From positions 1-23,728 of the IMG/VR virus record IMGVR_UViG_3300049460_000115: DNA of 23,728 nt; one strand, written 5' to 3'. Both the position numbers and the translations under genes were made by a program. Every line of letters begins with the position of its first letter. Position 1 is the first letter of the stretch. Source of the stretch: a virus. Shown here piece after piece: positions 1 through 7,952 of the stretch. The notes under the pieces are model-generated. The model did no database searches and had not been told where the DNA came from. It saw nothing but the letters and a program-made list of their open reading frames with translations.

Positions 1-825
1 CGCGCCGCTGCGGTTGGTCAGCAGCGCATACGTGCCGACCCCACCGGCCCCGGCAGACGCCTGGGCAATGATGGCCTTGGGGGTGGCGTTGGCATCGTTC
101 CATAGACCCGCTAACGCCGCGTCGATGGTCGCCTTGGTATAGGCGTCACCGATGCCGTAGGCCGCCAGGCTGCCGCCCCAATTGGCTTTGCCAGCCAGCA
201 AGGCGTCGGTGGTCGCTTTGGTGTAGGCATCGCCGATGCCATAGCCCGCCAGGGTAATCGCATTATTGGCCTTACTGGATAGCAACCAATCGACATCGAC
301 ACTTCGATAGGCGTCCCCAATACCGTAGCCCGCCAAGGTCGAAGCGTTGTTGGCCTTGGTCGCCAGCGCCGCGTCGATCACCGTTTTGGTATAGGCATCG
401 GTGATGCCATAGGCCGCCAGGGTGGTCCCCCAATTGGCTTTGGCCGACAGCAGCCCATCGGTGGCCCCTTTGGTGTAGGCATCACCAATACCGTAGGCCG
501 CCAGGGTGATGCCCCAATTGGCTTTGCCGGACAGCAAAAAATCGGTCTGGTTTTTCGTGTAGGCATCGCCGATGCCATACCCGGCCAGGGTGGTGGCCTT
601 CAATGCGTAACTGGCGCCAAATGCCCGAAGGGCCTGTAACAGTTGCGTGTTGTCGTTTTTGTCCAGTTCCGGCAGGAACGCCAAGATCAGGTTGGCCAGC
701 TCTTCCTGAACCATGTTCAGCCATTCGGCTTTGAGCGGCGTCGGGGGCGCACCGGCCGTCAGTGAACCATACCGAAAGCGCCCCAACGCGCCCACTAACT
801 CGGTCCACGATGAAATTCTTTGCAT
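1..825 (-). CDS. Tail fibre protein, N-terminal part (runs off the window)
   Basis: The frame is open for 275 codons from the ATG at 825 to the window edge, so the C-terminal receptor-binding end is not visible. Residues 1-78 form a non-repetitive N-terminal region that probably attaches to the baseplate; it includes the stretch EWLNMVQEELANL. Residues 79-246 are six consecutive 28-residue repeats built on TLAGYGIGDAYTK followed by TDxLLxxKANW, resembling the Phage_fiber_2 type of tail-fibre repeat. The start codon lies one base after the stop of the gp48-like baseplate gene, which fits the usual Mu/P2-like order of baseplate genes followed by fibre. The protein is expected to be a trimeric, extended adsorption fibre on the virion. 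Family assignment is confident; receptor specificity cannot be inferred. Confidence 0.85.
   Translation of the reverse strand, partial: MQRISSWTELVGALGRFRYGSLTAGAPPTPLKAEWLNMVQEELANLILAFLPELDKNDNTQLLQALRAFGASYALKATTLAGYGIGDAYTKNQTDFLLSGKANWGITLAAYGIGDAYTKGATDGLLSAKANWGTTLAAYGITDAYTKTVIDAALATKANNASTLAGYGIGDAYRSVDVDWLLSSKANNAITLAGYGIGDAYTKATTDALLAGKANWGGSLAAYGIGDAYTKATIDAALAGLWNDANATPKAIIAQASAGAGGVGTYALLTNRSGA
88..591 (-). repeat. Six tandem 84-bp (28-residue) tail-fibre repeats
   Basis: Each 84-bp unit encodes 28 residues of the form TLAGYGIGDAYTK-x-x-T-D-x-L-L-x-x-K-A-N-W-G-x. Unit borders are at residues 79, 107, 135, 163, 191 and 219 of the fibre. The units differ at many third codon positions, and units 3 and 4 diverge most (TKTVID, RSVDVDW). 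The array is therefore old and kept by protein selection rather than freshly duplicated. Confidence 0.9.
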
Positions 826-826
826 G

Positions 827-1471
827 CTACAAATCCTCGAATTCAGAAATGACCGCCGGCATCACGTAATGCAGCGCATGAAACAGCCGGTCGACGCTCT
901 GCGCGATGCCATCGACCTGGGCCTGACCAAATCCCAGCACCACGTCGGTGTATTCCGGCGCATCACGCTGCAGGCGGCAATCCAAGGCGGCGGCCTCCGG
1001 CGTGCCGTACGCCGCCAACGGGGCCGAGGCAATCCAGCCCCAGGGCCAGCCATCGCCATAGAGGAAGTCGCCAGCATTGGTCGAGCCCACCCGCGCCAGG
1101 CGAAACTCTTGAATGCTGGTCTCGATTCCGACCTGAGTGGAGAGCTTGAGGTAGTAGCTCAACTGCGGGGCCCCGGTCGCGGTCAGCTTGTCAATGATCG
1201 CTTGCCGGCGCTCTTCCAGACTTTGTGAACCGGGCACGGTGCAAACATCGGGAAGCCCCAGGTAGGCCTCCCAGTCCGGCACCAGGGCCGTGGCGGTGGC
1301 CGGATTCAGCTCCAACAACAAGGCCTCGCCGCCGCCCTCGACCCGCGCCAGCTCCGGGGCCAACGCCGCCACCAGCTGCGCCCAATCGGGCTCTAACTCC
1401 AGATCAAACGCCGGGCCCGGCGGCAACATCTGCCGCAGCTTTTCAAGGTAATCCGCCTCGGTCATAGCCAT
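827..1471 (-). CDS. Mu gp48-like baseplate protein (YmfQ/DUF2313 family)
   Basis: The 214-residue product has the features of the DUF2313/YmfQ family (Mu gp48, P2 gpI-like), a baseplate wedge component linking the gpJ-like protein to the fibres. Visible family traits are an N-terminal YLEKLRQMLPPGPAF segment, a central LxLPD region with LEERRQAIIDKL, and an aspartate/proline-rich C-terminal half. Two starts are possible. The ATG at 1471 is preceded by GGGGGTGA at good spacing, while a second ATG at 1465 overlaps the upstream stop as ATGA. I prefer 1471 because of the ribosome-binding match. It overlaps the baseplate J gene by 10 bases and abuts the tail fibre, so translation is coupled. Confidence 0.88.
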   Translation of the reverse strand: MAMTEADYLEKLRQMLPPGPAFDLELEPDWAQLVAALAPELARVEGGGEALLLELNPATATALVPDWEAYLGLPDVCTVPGSQSLEERRQAIIDKLTATGAPQLSYYLKLSTQVGIETSIQEFRLARVGSTNAGDFLYGDGWPWGWIASAPLAAYGTPEAAALDCRLQRDAPEYTDVVLGFGQAQVDGIAQSVDRLFHALHYVMPAVISEFEDL

Positions 1472-2505
1472 GTCATCACCCCCGGTACCGCCACCTCATT
1501 GGCCGCCAGCAGCACATCGGCCGCCGGCACACTCAACACATGGTCGGTTTCCCCCGGGGTGTTGCTGATCGCCGCCCGCACATGGGTAATCTTCAGCGTT
1601 TGCCCCGAACCACCCTCGTCCAAGATCAGCCCACGCAGCGCCTGCGTCACCGCTGTACGCAGGGCGATGCCATCCGGCACCAGGCGCATGCTGAAGTTGA
1701 TCGCCCGCGCGACGGGCGCCAGGGCGTAGACCTCGGCCGTCACTGGCCGCCGCTGCTCCAGGTGCGCCTGCACCTCGGCGACCTGGGCCGGCGTCGGGAT
1801 GATGTCGGGATCGCCATCGCGCACAAACGTCAAACCAAAGGTGCCCGGGCCCATCCACCGCGGCAACGCCCAGGCCCGGGTCACGCCCGGCACCTCCAAA
1901 GCCCACTCGACAAAGTCGGCACCGTTGCCGACCTTGCTGGGGTTTTTGAACGCGGCTTGCACCCGCCCGCGCAAGGCTTCCAAGCCCTCCAGTTCGGCGC
2001 CGCCGACGATGCCATCCGCGCCAATGCTGGCCGTGGGACTCACGCCGAGGACCGGCGTCACCGCCGTCAGGCTGCCGGCCTCAATGTTGCCCAGGCTACC
2101 GACGGTTTCAGCGATCAACTGCAAGGACGCCGCGCCATTCACCAGCTTGGCGGCTTTCGCCACCAGGTACCGCCGGCCATCGTCGGAGCGATAGACCTGG
2201 CCCACATCGACCAGGGCGCCGCTGGAGCCGGTCACCGTCGCCAACCCTTTGGCCGCGACAGCCGGGGTGCGCCCCTCCTCCAGCCGCCACTCGGCCCAGC
2301 GCAGCAGCATGGCTTCGTCACAGGTCGCGGGGTTGGACTGGCGCGCAATCCAGTCTTGATAGCCGTACAGCTCGAAGGCGGTGCCGCTCAGCGCGCGCGC
2401 CGCCACCTTGGCATCGGCGCGGCGCAAGGCATCCGGGGCGTTTCGCTCAAAATCAGCCTCGACGCGCTGGATCAGCGCCGGCAGCGTTGGAATTTCATGC
2501 GGCAT
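1462..2505 (-). CDS. Baseplate J-like protein (Mu gp47 family)
   Basis: This 347-residue protein matches the baseplate J-like family (Mu gp47, P2 gpJ), the wedge protein of contractile tails. The N-terminus (IPTLPALIQRVEADFER), the central domain around GADGIVGGAELEGLEALRGRV and the following ADFVEWALEVPGVTRAW are typical of the family. That central stretch is the most conserved part of J proteins. Length is close to that of Mu gp47. It overlaps the gp46-like gene upstream by 11 bases and the gp48-like gene downstream by 10, placing it in the standard gp45-46-47-48 order. No truncation is seen. Confidence 0.93.
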   Translation of the reverse strand: MPHEIPTLPALIQRVEADFERNAPDALRRADAKVAARALSGTAFELYGYQDWIARQSNPATCDEAMLLRWAEWRLEEGRTPAVAAKGLATVTGSSGALVDVGQVYRSDDGRRYLVAKAAKLVNGAASLQLIAETVGSLGNIEAGSLTAVTPVLGVSPTASIGADGIVGGAELEGLEALRGRVQAAFKNPSKVGNGADFVEWALEVPGVTRAWALPRWMGPGTFGLTFVRDGDPDIIPTPAQVAEVQAHLEQRRPVTAEVYALAPVARAINFSMRLVPDGIALRTAVTQALRGLILDEGGSGQTLKITHVRAAISNTPGETDHVLSVPAADVLLAANEVAVPGVMTWL

Positions 2506-2881
2506 TGATCAGCCCCCAGGTGTTCTCAAAGTCCAGTTCCATGGTGTCGCCGCTCTGCTCGGTCAGCGTGACGCGTAAATTCATCCGATCGCTTCCACGG
2601 CGATCCGCCGTTACGGTAACGGCCGTGACAATCGCGTCATCGAGCAACCAGGCCAGCGCCTCTTCGGCGTAGGCCTGGGCATCCTGCAGGGTCTGCGCGA
2701 CCAAGGTCCGGCGCGACAACAGCCACAGCCGAGAGCCGATCTGGTCGCCGGCTACTGACGGCACGCAATCGCCCCACCAGCCCTTGCGGTCGCTGTCGTC
2801 CACGCCGTCATCCGGCCCGGCGCGGCGCCAGGTGAACAGACTGATGGTCACGGCGCGGCGCAACAGTTCCTCACGGCTCAT
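2495..2881 (-). CDS. Mu gp46-like baseplate protein
   Basis: The 128-residue product belongs to the phage GP46 family, a small baseplate component functionally like the gp25/gpW lysozyme-like wedge proteins. Visible signatures are the early tryptophan-rich stretch (LFTWRRAGPDDG, then DRKGWWGDC), SRLWLLSRRT, and AQAYAEEALAWLLDD in the middle. The ATG at 2881 overlaps the stop of the gp45-like spike gene as ATGA, and the 3' end overlaps the J gene. It contains the odd-centred 17-bp palindrome at 2607-2623. The C-terminal half is beta-rich (VTVTADRRGSDRMNLRVTL), as in relatives. Confidence 0.9.
   Translation of the reverse strand: MSREELLRRAVTISLFTWRRAGPDDGVDDSDRKGWWGDCVPSVAGDQIGSRLWLLSRRTLVAQTLQDAQAYAEEALAWLLDDAIVTAVTVTADRRGSDRMNLRVTLTEQSGDTMELDFENTWGLINAA
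2607..2623. repeat. 17-bp perfect palindrome GCCGTTAC-G-GTAACGGC
   Basis: Two perfect 8-bp arms flank one central base inside the gp46-like gene. The GTTAC/GTAAC half-sites match the dispersed motif family seen at 12121, 14275, 16400, 19824 and 20188, but the spacer is one base rather than two. It may be related to that family or be coincidence. Confidence 0.5.
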
Positions 2882-3393
2882 GCGCCACCCCCAAGCGGTG
2901 GCCCGCTTTGACCACTGCCGGGCTGCACGTCGCCGTGCGGGTGCTCGATCTGGCTGATGCCGGCGGCGACCTGATCGCCCTGCGACTCGATGCGGCCGGT
3001 TGCTGTGATCAGCGGCGTATCGAAGTTCACCGACTCCGACGCCTTGATATTCAGGGTCACCGTTTCAATCTCGATCACCCGGTCGCGCTTGAAATGGATG
3101 AAATCGCCTTCGTCGGTGTACAAGGCCACCTCGCCCGGCTTCAGCCCCTGCAGACGAAAGCGCCGGTCCGCGACCACGATCACCACGCCGTGGCTGCGGT
3201 CGCCGCCGATGAACACCGCCAGCGCCTCGGCCCCCGCCTGCGGGCAGGCGGTGAAGCCATAGGGCTCCAGGTGCTCCAGATTGTCTTTGACCTCGCCGGC
3301 CAAAAGCCGCAACTGCAGGCTTTGCAGCTTGCTGGCTGAATTGCCCAAGGCCACCGCCCCGCGGGCCAGCATGTTCGCGATGCCGTTTCTCAT
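2878..3393 (-). CDS. Baseplate central spike (Mu gp45 family)
   Basis: The 171-residue protein matches the Mu gp45 family, the trimeric membrane-piercing spike under the tail tube. The N-terminal half forms an OB-fold-like domain, with VALYTDEGDFIHFKRDR characteristic of Mu gp45-like proteins. The C-terminal half is a repeating beta segment (IEIETVTLNIKASESVNFDTP) that would form the beta-helix. Near the end is an H-x-H motif (H151 and H153). In phage spike tips this motif is known to bind an iron ion. A short Gly/Pro-rich tail follows. Its start overlaps the hub gene stop as ATGA, and its stop overlaps the gp46 start in the same way. Confidence 0.92.
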   Translation of the reverse strand: MRNGIANMLARGAVALGNSASKLQSLQLRLLAGEVKDNLEHLEPYGFTACPQAGAEALAVFIGGDRSHGVVIVVADRRFRLQGLKPGEVALYTDEGDFIHFKRDRVIEIETVTLNIKASESVNFDTPLITATGRIESQGDQVAAGISQIEHPHGDVQPGSGQSGPPLGGGA

Positions 3394-4499
3394 GGTTTGT
3401 AGTCCGCTGGAATGAGGTATTCAAAGTTGTCGGTCTTCTTGCCCTTCTTCAGCTTGCGGTTCTCGTAAGCGTCGTTCGGCTCCGGCAAAAAGGCCTCGGG
3501 CGGGGCCACGCTGATTTTGGCCGTGGTGCCCTGCTCGCTCAGCTCATAGCTGATTTCACTGATCAGCATGTCGCGGTCAAAGCCGATCAACGGATCGATC
3601 ACCCGCACCAGCATGTTGTGCCGCCACAGCGCGCCGTTGCTTTGCCGCCAGCCCTGCACCACGTAGTTGACCGTCAAGGCTTTGCCGACCGCGCTGGACC
3701 GCTCCCACTCGACCCGCTGCCGGGCCAGTTGCTCGGTCATCTGCCCAGATTGCTGAATGACCTTGACCCGCCGACGGTTGACCCGCGCGTCGGGAACCCG
3801 ACCTTCGACCTCGCTGGCCGCCACGCCAAAACTGACATCGGTACCGCTGCGCTGGCCCTTGCTGACGTACTCGGAAAACACCCCAGAAAAGTCCAGATTG
3901 GTCTCTCCCGACAACAGGTTCTTGCCCAGCTCCAGGGTATCAACCGCGCGCCCGGCACTGCCCGGTTGGGCAATCACCAGGCGCCCGCGGCCGTCGTCGG
4001 TGCTGAACAGCCGCGACAGGGTCAACAGCCGGTCGATGCTTTCAAACGCCGTCTCGCCCGGCTCGATGCTGTGATCTTCCACGCCCAGGGTCAGCGCCGC
4101 CTCATTGACCACCGCGATTCCGTATTCGCCGGCAATCGCGGCGATGATCTGTTGCACGTTTTGTCCGCGCCACTGCCCCGGCTGATTGACCGCGGCGCAG
4201 TCCACCAGGTCCGCGGTGCGCGAGCGCCCGGTGATGCTCAGGGTGACCGACTCGCTGTCGTAGCGAATCGGCGTGCTGAACACATAACCGGTCAATAGCA
4301 GATCCTGACCAATGCGCACCTCCACCGCTTCGCCCTGGCGAATCCGCACCGGCACCTCACCGCTGCCCGGCCAGCGCCAGGTGATGCCCAGGGTAAAGTC
4401 GCGCGCCTGGCGTTCCAGGCCGGCGCCGATGCTGACGCTTTTCCAGCCGCCATAGTCGTGCCCACCCACACCCAGGGTGACCTTGTTCAGCTCGCTCAT
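3390..4499 (-). CDS. Baseplate hub protein (Mu gp44 / gpP family)
   Basis: This 369-residue protein corresponds to Mu gp44, the trimeric hub that caps the tail tube and carries the gp45 spike. Diagnostic stretches are the N-terminal VTLGVGGHDYGGWKSVSI, LLLTGYVFSTPIRYD, the ITGRSRTADLVDCAA motif and the later SEYVSKGQRSG block. Length is close to Mu gp44. It starts two bases after the gp43-like gene and overlaps the spike gene by four bases. A lysine-rich C-terminal tail (KLKKGKKTDN) is present. No defect is seen. Confidence 0.93.
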   Translation of the reverse strand: MSELNKVTLGVGGHDYGGWKSVSIGAGLERQARDFTLGITWRWPGSGEVPVRIRQGEAVEVRIGQDLLLTGYVFSTPIRYDSESVTLSITGRSRTADLVDCAAVNQPGQWRGQNVQQIIAAIAGEYGIAVVNEAALTLGVEDHSIEPGETAFESIDRLLTLSRLFSTDDGRGRLVIAQPGSAGRAVDTLELGKNLLSGETNLDFSGVFSEYVSKGQRSGTDVSFGVAASEVEGRVPDARVNRRRVKVIQQSGQMTEQLARQRVEWERSSAVGKALTVNYVVQGWRQSNGALWRHNMLVRVIDPLIGFDRDMLISEISYELSEQGTTAKISVAPPEAFLPEPNDAYENRKLKKGKKTDNFEYLIPADYKP

Positions 4500-4501
4500 G
4501 C

Positions 4502-5878
4502 TCAGGCCTTCGCTACTTGGAGTTCGGTGGCCGGGACAAAGCCCGGGTGACGCACACGGTTACGCGCGACAATTTCCGCGGCGCGCAAGGCATCGCCATA
4601 CAGCGCATGGGCCAACACCAGCGCTGACACGGTTTCGGCCGGGGCATAGGTGCGCAGGCCGACGCCGCTGCGGGCCACTTCCGTCAAGTGCCGATCCAGG
4701 GCCTGGCGAGCCTCACTCAGCGCGCCAAAGTGCTCTGGCTGACTGTCGCCCGCCACCGACCACATCGCCTCGCTGATCGCGTCACGCACGGCCAGCACGT
4801 CCTCGGCGACCGGCACCGCCGTCTCGACCGCGGTACCGGCCTGTACCGTCGCCCCTTGTTGCGCCAGTTGCACGTCCAGGGCTGCCGGTGCGCTGACGCC
4901 CGAGCGCACCGCGACCGGCACCTCGGCCATGTCCAGCAGCACATCCAGAAGCGCCGCGTCCTGTATCAGGGCAATCACCGCGGCTTGAATTACCGCCACC
5001 TCCGCGTCATCGGTGGCCGGTGCCGTGGCCGCTAACGCCGCCGCCACCACCGCCTTGGCACTGCTGCCCTGGAATGAGCTGCTGGCACCGGGGCCGCCCA
5101 AAGCGGCGCTGGAGTCGCTGGAGCTGCTAGCACCGGAGTCACTGGACGATCCGCTGGAGCCGCCGGCGCCGGAGTCACTGGACGATCCACTGGAACCGCC
5201 GGCACCGTAGCCGCCGAACGAGCGCGCCAGGCCGGTAATATCCGCCAGCAGACTGTCGGCAAACGCCCCTGGCCCATTCAGCAGCGACGACACCAGGCCG
5301 TTGAGGTCGGTCCCCAAGGACATAGCCGGCTGCAGGAACTTCAAGGCAAACCCCAACGCCCCCGACAGCGCCGAACGCACCGCACTGGCCCGTTGCCGCG
5401 CCAGGTCCACCGGCGCCATCGCCGCGTTGAATCGGCCCTTGATCGAACTCAGCAGGCTCGGCGCCTGGGCCGCCAGTTGCCGGCGGGTGTTCGGCGACTG
5501 CACCGGGAAGGCCAGCATGCCGTCGATAAACTCCAGGTTGAAGCGCACCACGCCCAGCTCATTGCGCGCATGCGACACCTCACAGTCGCCGGCGGTGACG
5601 GTCATGCGGCCAAACCACGGATGCACCAACTCGCCCGAGCCGAGCTTATCCAGCGCAGTCAACAGGCGGTCGCGCTGCGCCAAGCAATCATCCCCGGCGA
5701 CAAACCCGGTGAACTTATAGTGCCGAGTGCGTCGCCCGAGGTCTTCGACAAAGGGTTGATCGCGCTGGGGAAACTCATGCAACTGAGTCCGCCGACCGAC
5801 AGGCACGCTGTCGGTATCCACCAGAAACGGCACCCCCCGGAAGGAGGCGCCTTGTTTACGGTCGCGCCATTCACTCAT
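4502..5878 (-). CDS. Mu gp43 / gpN-like DNA circularisation N-terminal domain protein
   Basis: Residues 1-130 match the phage DNA circulation N-terminal family (Mu gpN/gp43), a tail/baseplate protein. Key stretches are WRDRKQGASFRGVPF, the R-T-Q-L-HEFPQRDQPFVEDLG segment, and LVHPWFGRMTV. Residues 220-275 are a low-complexity Gly/Ser/Asp linker made by a 36-bp tandem duplication. The remaining part is a long alanine-rich, helical C-terminal domain. The start codon shares one base with the tape-measure stop (TAATG), so translation is coupled. In Mu this gene also lies between tape measure and gp44. The name refers to an old proposal about DNA circularisation; a structural tail role is the safer reading. 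Confidence 0.88.
   Translation of the reverse strand: MSEWRDRKQGASFRGVPFLVDTDSVPVGRRTQLHEFPQRDQPFVEDLGRRTRHYKFTGFVAGDDCLAQRDRLLTALDKLGSGELVHPWFGRMTVTAGDCEVSHARNELGVVRFNLEFIDGMLAFPVQSPNTRRQLAAQAPSLLSSIKGRFNAAMAPVDLARQRASAVRSALSGALGFALKFLQPAMSLGTDLNGLVSSLLNGPGAFADSLLADITGLARSFGGYGAGGSSGSSSDSGAGGSSGSSSDSGASSSSDSSAALGGPGASSSFQGSSAKAVVAAALAATAPATDDAEVAVIQAAVIALIQDAALLDVLLDMAEVPVAVRSGVSAPAALDVQLAQQGATVQAGTAVETAVPVAEDVLAVRDAISEAMWSVAGDSQPEHFGALSEARQALDRHLTEVARSGVGLRTYAPAETVSALVLAHALYGDALRAAEIVARNRVRHPGFVPATELQVAKA
5133..5204 (-). repeat. 36-bp tandem duplication encoding a Gly/Ser/Asp linker
   Basis: Two near-identical 36-bp units (5133-5168 and 5169-5204) each encode the 12-residue unit GAGGSSGSSSDS. 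A degenerate third unit (GASSSSDSSAAL) follows in the protein. The copies differ at very few bases, unlike the fibre repeats, so the duplication looks recent and may vary in copy number. Confidence 0.8.
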
Positions 5879-6969
5879 TACGGCTTACTCCCTGATATCG
5901 AGCGGTAGCCCACTTGCGGCGTGATCGACAGCCCCGGTTGATTGCTCGTGCCCGGATCAACCCGGACCCCGGGCGGCGCCCCTTCAAAACGCACCACCAA
6001 CGCACCGTCGAGCTGTGTGCGGTTATTGGCCAACGACGACTGCAGCAAGGCGCCCGGCGCCGGCAGCCGCGGCTGGAGCAAGGCACCCGGCGCTGGCAGT
6101 CCCGACGGACGCAGCAGCTGGCCCGGCTCGAGGGGCGGCGGGGTCAGATTGCGCTCGTTCGGCGGACTGCTCTCCGTCCTCACCGCCTTGGCTTGCAGGA
6201 ACGCGTCCGGCGCCGCCAGTCCCGGTGGGCGCAACAACTGCGCCGGGGCGAATCCGCCTTGGCTCAGATTGCGTTCGTTCTGCTGAATGTTCGCCAGGCT
6301 TACCGCATTGGCCTGTAGAAACGCCCCGGTCCCGCCACCGGCGCCGGCATTACGCTGGCGTTGCTCGTCGGCATAACCGGCGACCTTGGCGGTCAGGCCG
6401 GCGCCGCCGTCTTCCATCCCAAACAGGCTCAGGATCGGTTGCAGGTACGGTTTGACACCTTCCCACAAGCCTTTGAAAAAGGCGGTGATCGGTGACCAAT
6501 GCTTGATGATCAGGCCCAGGGGCGACCAGTCAAACACCGTGCTCATGAACTCCATAAACGGTGTGGCCAGCGCCTTGATCAGCTCCCACAACGCGGTGAA
6601 GAACGGCCCGACCTTATCCCAATTGGCCACGATCAAGCCGGCCGCGGCGGCAATGGCCACGGCGATGAGGCCCACCGGAGTGGCGGCAAACGCCACGCCC
6701 AGGACGCGGGTGGCCACCGTGGCCGCGAACACCGCAATGCGCAGCGCGGTGAAGGCGCCGGCCGCCATGGCGATGCCTTTGACCAACTGCGGGTTATCCT
6801 GAATCAAATCCGCAATCCCGGAAATCATCGGGCGCAGGCCTTCGACCACCGCATTGATTCCCGGCAACAGGGCACTGCCGACGGACCGCGCCACACTGGC
6901 CACCGCGTTGCGCAACAGCTGCAGGTTGTTGGCGGTGGTCGCCGCGCGCGAGGCGTACTCGTTCTCCAT
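5878..6969 (-). CDS. Tape measure protein, C-terminal portion after an in-frame stop
   Basis: This 363-residue open stretch is in the same frame as the upstream tape-measure fragment, separated only by TAA at 6979-6981 and three sense codons. The first residues (MENEYASRAATTANNLQLLRN) directly continue the TP901-type core, so the ATG at 6969 is an internal methionine rather than a convincing natural start. I see no good Shine-Dalgarno sequence before it. Residues 65-117 contain hydrophobic segments, as expected for the membrane-inserting part of tape measures. Residues 217-296 form two 40-residue repeats. Joined with the upstream part, the gene would encode about 690 residues, close to Mu gp42. 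Whether this half is translated is unknown. Confidence 0.85.
   Translation of the reverse strand: MENEYASRAATTANNLQLLRNAVASVARSVGSALLPGINAVVEGLRPMISGIADLIQDNPQLVKGIAMAAGAFTALRIAVFAATVATRVLGVAFAATPVGLIAVAIAAAAGLIVANWDKVGPFFTALWELIKALATPFMEFMSTVFDWSPLGLIIKHWSPITAFFKGLWEGVKPYLQPILSLFGMEDGGAGLTAKVAGYADEQRQRNAGAGGGTGAFLQANAVSLANIQQNERNLSQGGFAPAQLLRPPGLAAPDAFLQAKAVRTESSPPNERNLTPPPLEPGQLLRPSGLPAPGALLQPRLPAPGALLQSSLANNRTQLDGALVVRFEGAPPGVRVDPGTSNQPGLSITPQVGYRSISGSKP
6082..6321 (-). repeat. Two 120-bp (40-residue) repeats in the tape-measure C-terminus
   Basis: Repeat 1 (6202-6321) and repeat 2 (6082-6201) share FLQAxAV, NERNL, QLLRPxGLxAPxA at the same spacing. A short extra unit, LLQPRLPAPGA, follows directly. 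The proline-rich composition suggests an extended, unstructured tail. The units have diverged considerably. Confidence 0.75.
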
Positions 6970-6978
6970 CGAGCCGGC

Positions 6979-7950
6979 TTATTTCTGCGCATCGGCGACT
7001 TTTTGCAGGTTGCCTTTGAGCAGGTCCAAGTTGGTCAACAGCGGGGCAATCGCGGTGATCGACTCGGTGCCGAACAGCTCCGAGAGCAATCCCGCCTGCT
7101 TGTCCTTGTCGACACGCTTGATGCGGTCGAGGATTCCGAGCACCGCCCCTTGCGCGTCGGCCTGCATGGCCTTGGCCACCTCCTTGGAATCCAGGCGCAA
7201 GGATTTGAAGGCTTGCGCCTGGCCTTTGGTGGCCGACGCCCCCTTGGTCATGGCTAGCATGAAATTCTTGATACCGGTGGCCGCCACGTCCTGCTCAACG
7301 CCGACGCCCGCCATGGTCGCGCCAAGGGCCGCGATCTGCCCCGAGGCCAGGCCGGCAATCTCGCCCAGCGGACCGATGCGAGTGACGATGTCGGAAATTT
7401 GCTTGGTGTTGGCCGGGCCGGTATTGCCCAGGTAGTTGATTTTATCGGCCAGGGTCTCCACGTCGCCCTGGGTCAATTTGAACGAGGTGCGCCACTTGGC
7501 CATCATGTCGCCCGACTCATCGGCGGTCTGGTCGAAGGCAATGCCCATTTTGACCGCCGCCTCGGCGAAGCCCAACAGCTCTTCACGGGCAATGCCCGAC
7601 TGGCCACCGGCCGCGACAATCTTGGCAATGTCATTGGCGGCCATGGGCAGGCGTTCGGACAATTTGCCAATGTCGTCGCCCATCTGCTTGAACTGCACCG
7701 GGGTGTCGAAGTTAACCACCTTCTTCACGTCCGCCATGGCCGTCTCGAACTGAATCGCCGCCGCCGCGCCGGCAATGAACGGGGCGGCCAACGCTCCACC
7801 GGTCACGACATCGCTAAAACCAATCTTGCCCAGCCCCGTACTCTCCAGCCCCTTGCGAAAGCCAGCGACGTTTTTGCGGATACCGGCCAAGGTCGGCGAC
7901 AGCTTATCGACACCGGTGATCAGCGCCTTAAGTTGAAACTTATCGGCCAT
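6979..7950 (-). CDS. Tape measure protein, N-terminal portion ending at a premature ochre codon
   Basis: The tape measure sets tail length and is threaded inside the tube. This 323-residue fragment has the TP901-type core: QFETAMADVKKVVNFDTP, LPMAANDIAKIVAAGGQSGI, AVKMGIAFDQTADESGDMM and SELFGTESITAIAPLL. It ends at TAA within NLQKVADAQK-stop-AGSMENEY, where homologues normally read straight through (commonly a tyrosine codon, one substitution from TAA). The start at 7950 follows the stop of the frameshifted chaperone by two bases, with AGGGG upstream. The gene is therefore split by a nonsense codon, and the full tape measure would run 5878-7950. Confidence 0.9.
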   Translation of the reverse strand: MADKFQLKALITGVDKLSPTLAGIRKNVAGFRKGLESTGLGKIGFSDVVTGGALAAPFIAGAAAAIQFETAMADVKKVVNFDTPVQFKQMGDDIGKLSERLPMAANDIAKIVAAGGQSGIAREELLGFAEAAVKMGIAFDQTADESGDMMAKWRTSFKLTQGDVETLADKINYLGNTGPANTKQISDIVTRIGPLGEIAGLASGQIAALGATMAGVGVEQDVAATGIKNFMLAMTKGASATKGQAQAFKSLRLDSKEVAKAMQADAQGAVLGILDRIKRVDKDKQAGLLSELFGTESITAIAPLLTNLDLLKGNLQKVADAQK

Positions 7951-7952
7951 AG

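Noticed and set aside
88-591. Regular repeats considered as a CRISPR array
   Set aside because: The 84-bp periodic units are coding, diverged at third positions and have no unique spacers; they are tail-fibre repeats.
1540-2508. A long plus-strand open frame opposite the baseplate J gene
   Set aside because: It is a shadow of the confidently assigned J-like gene with no supporting motif or ribosome-binding site.
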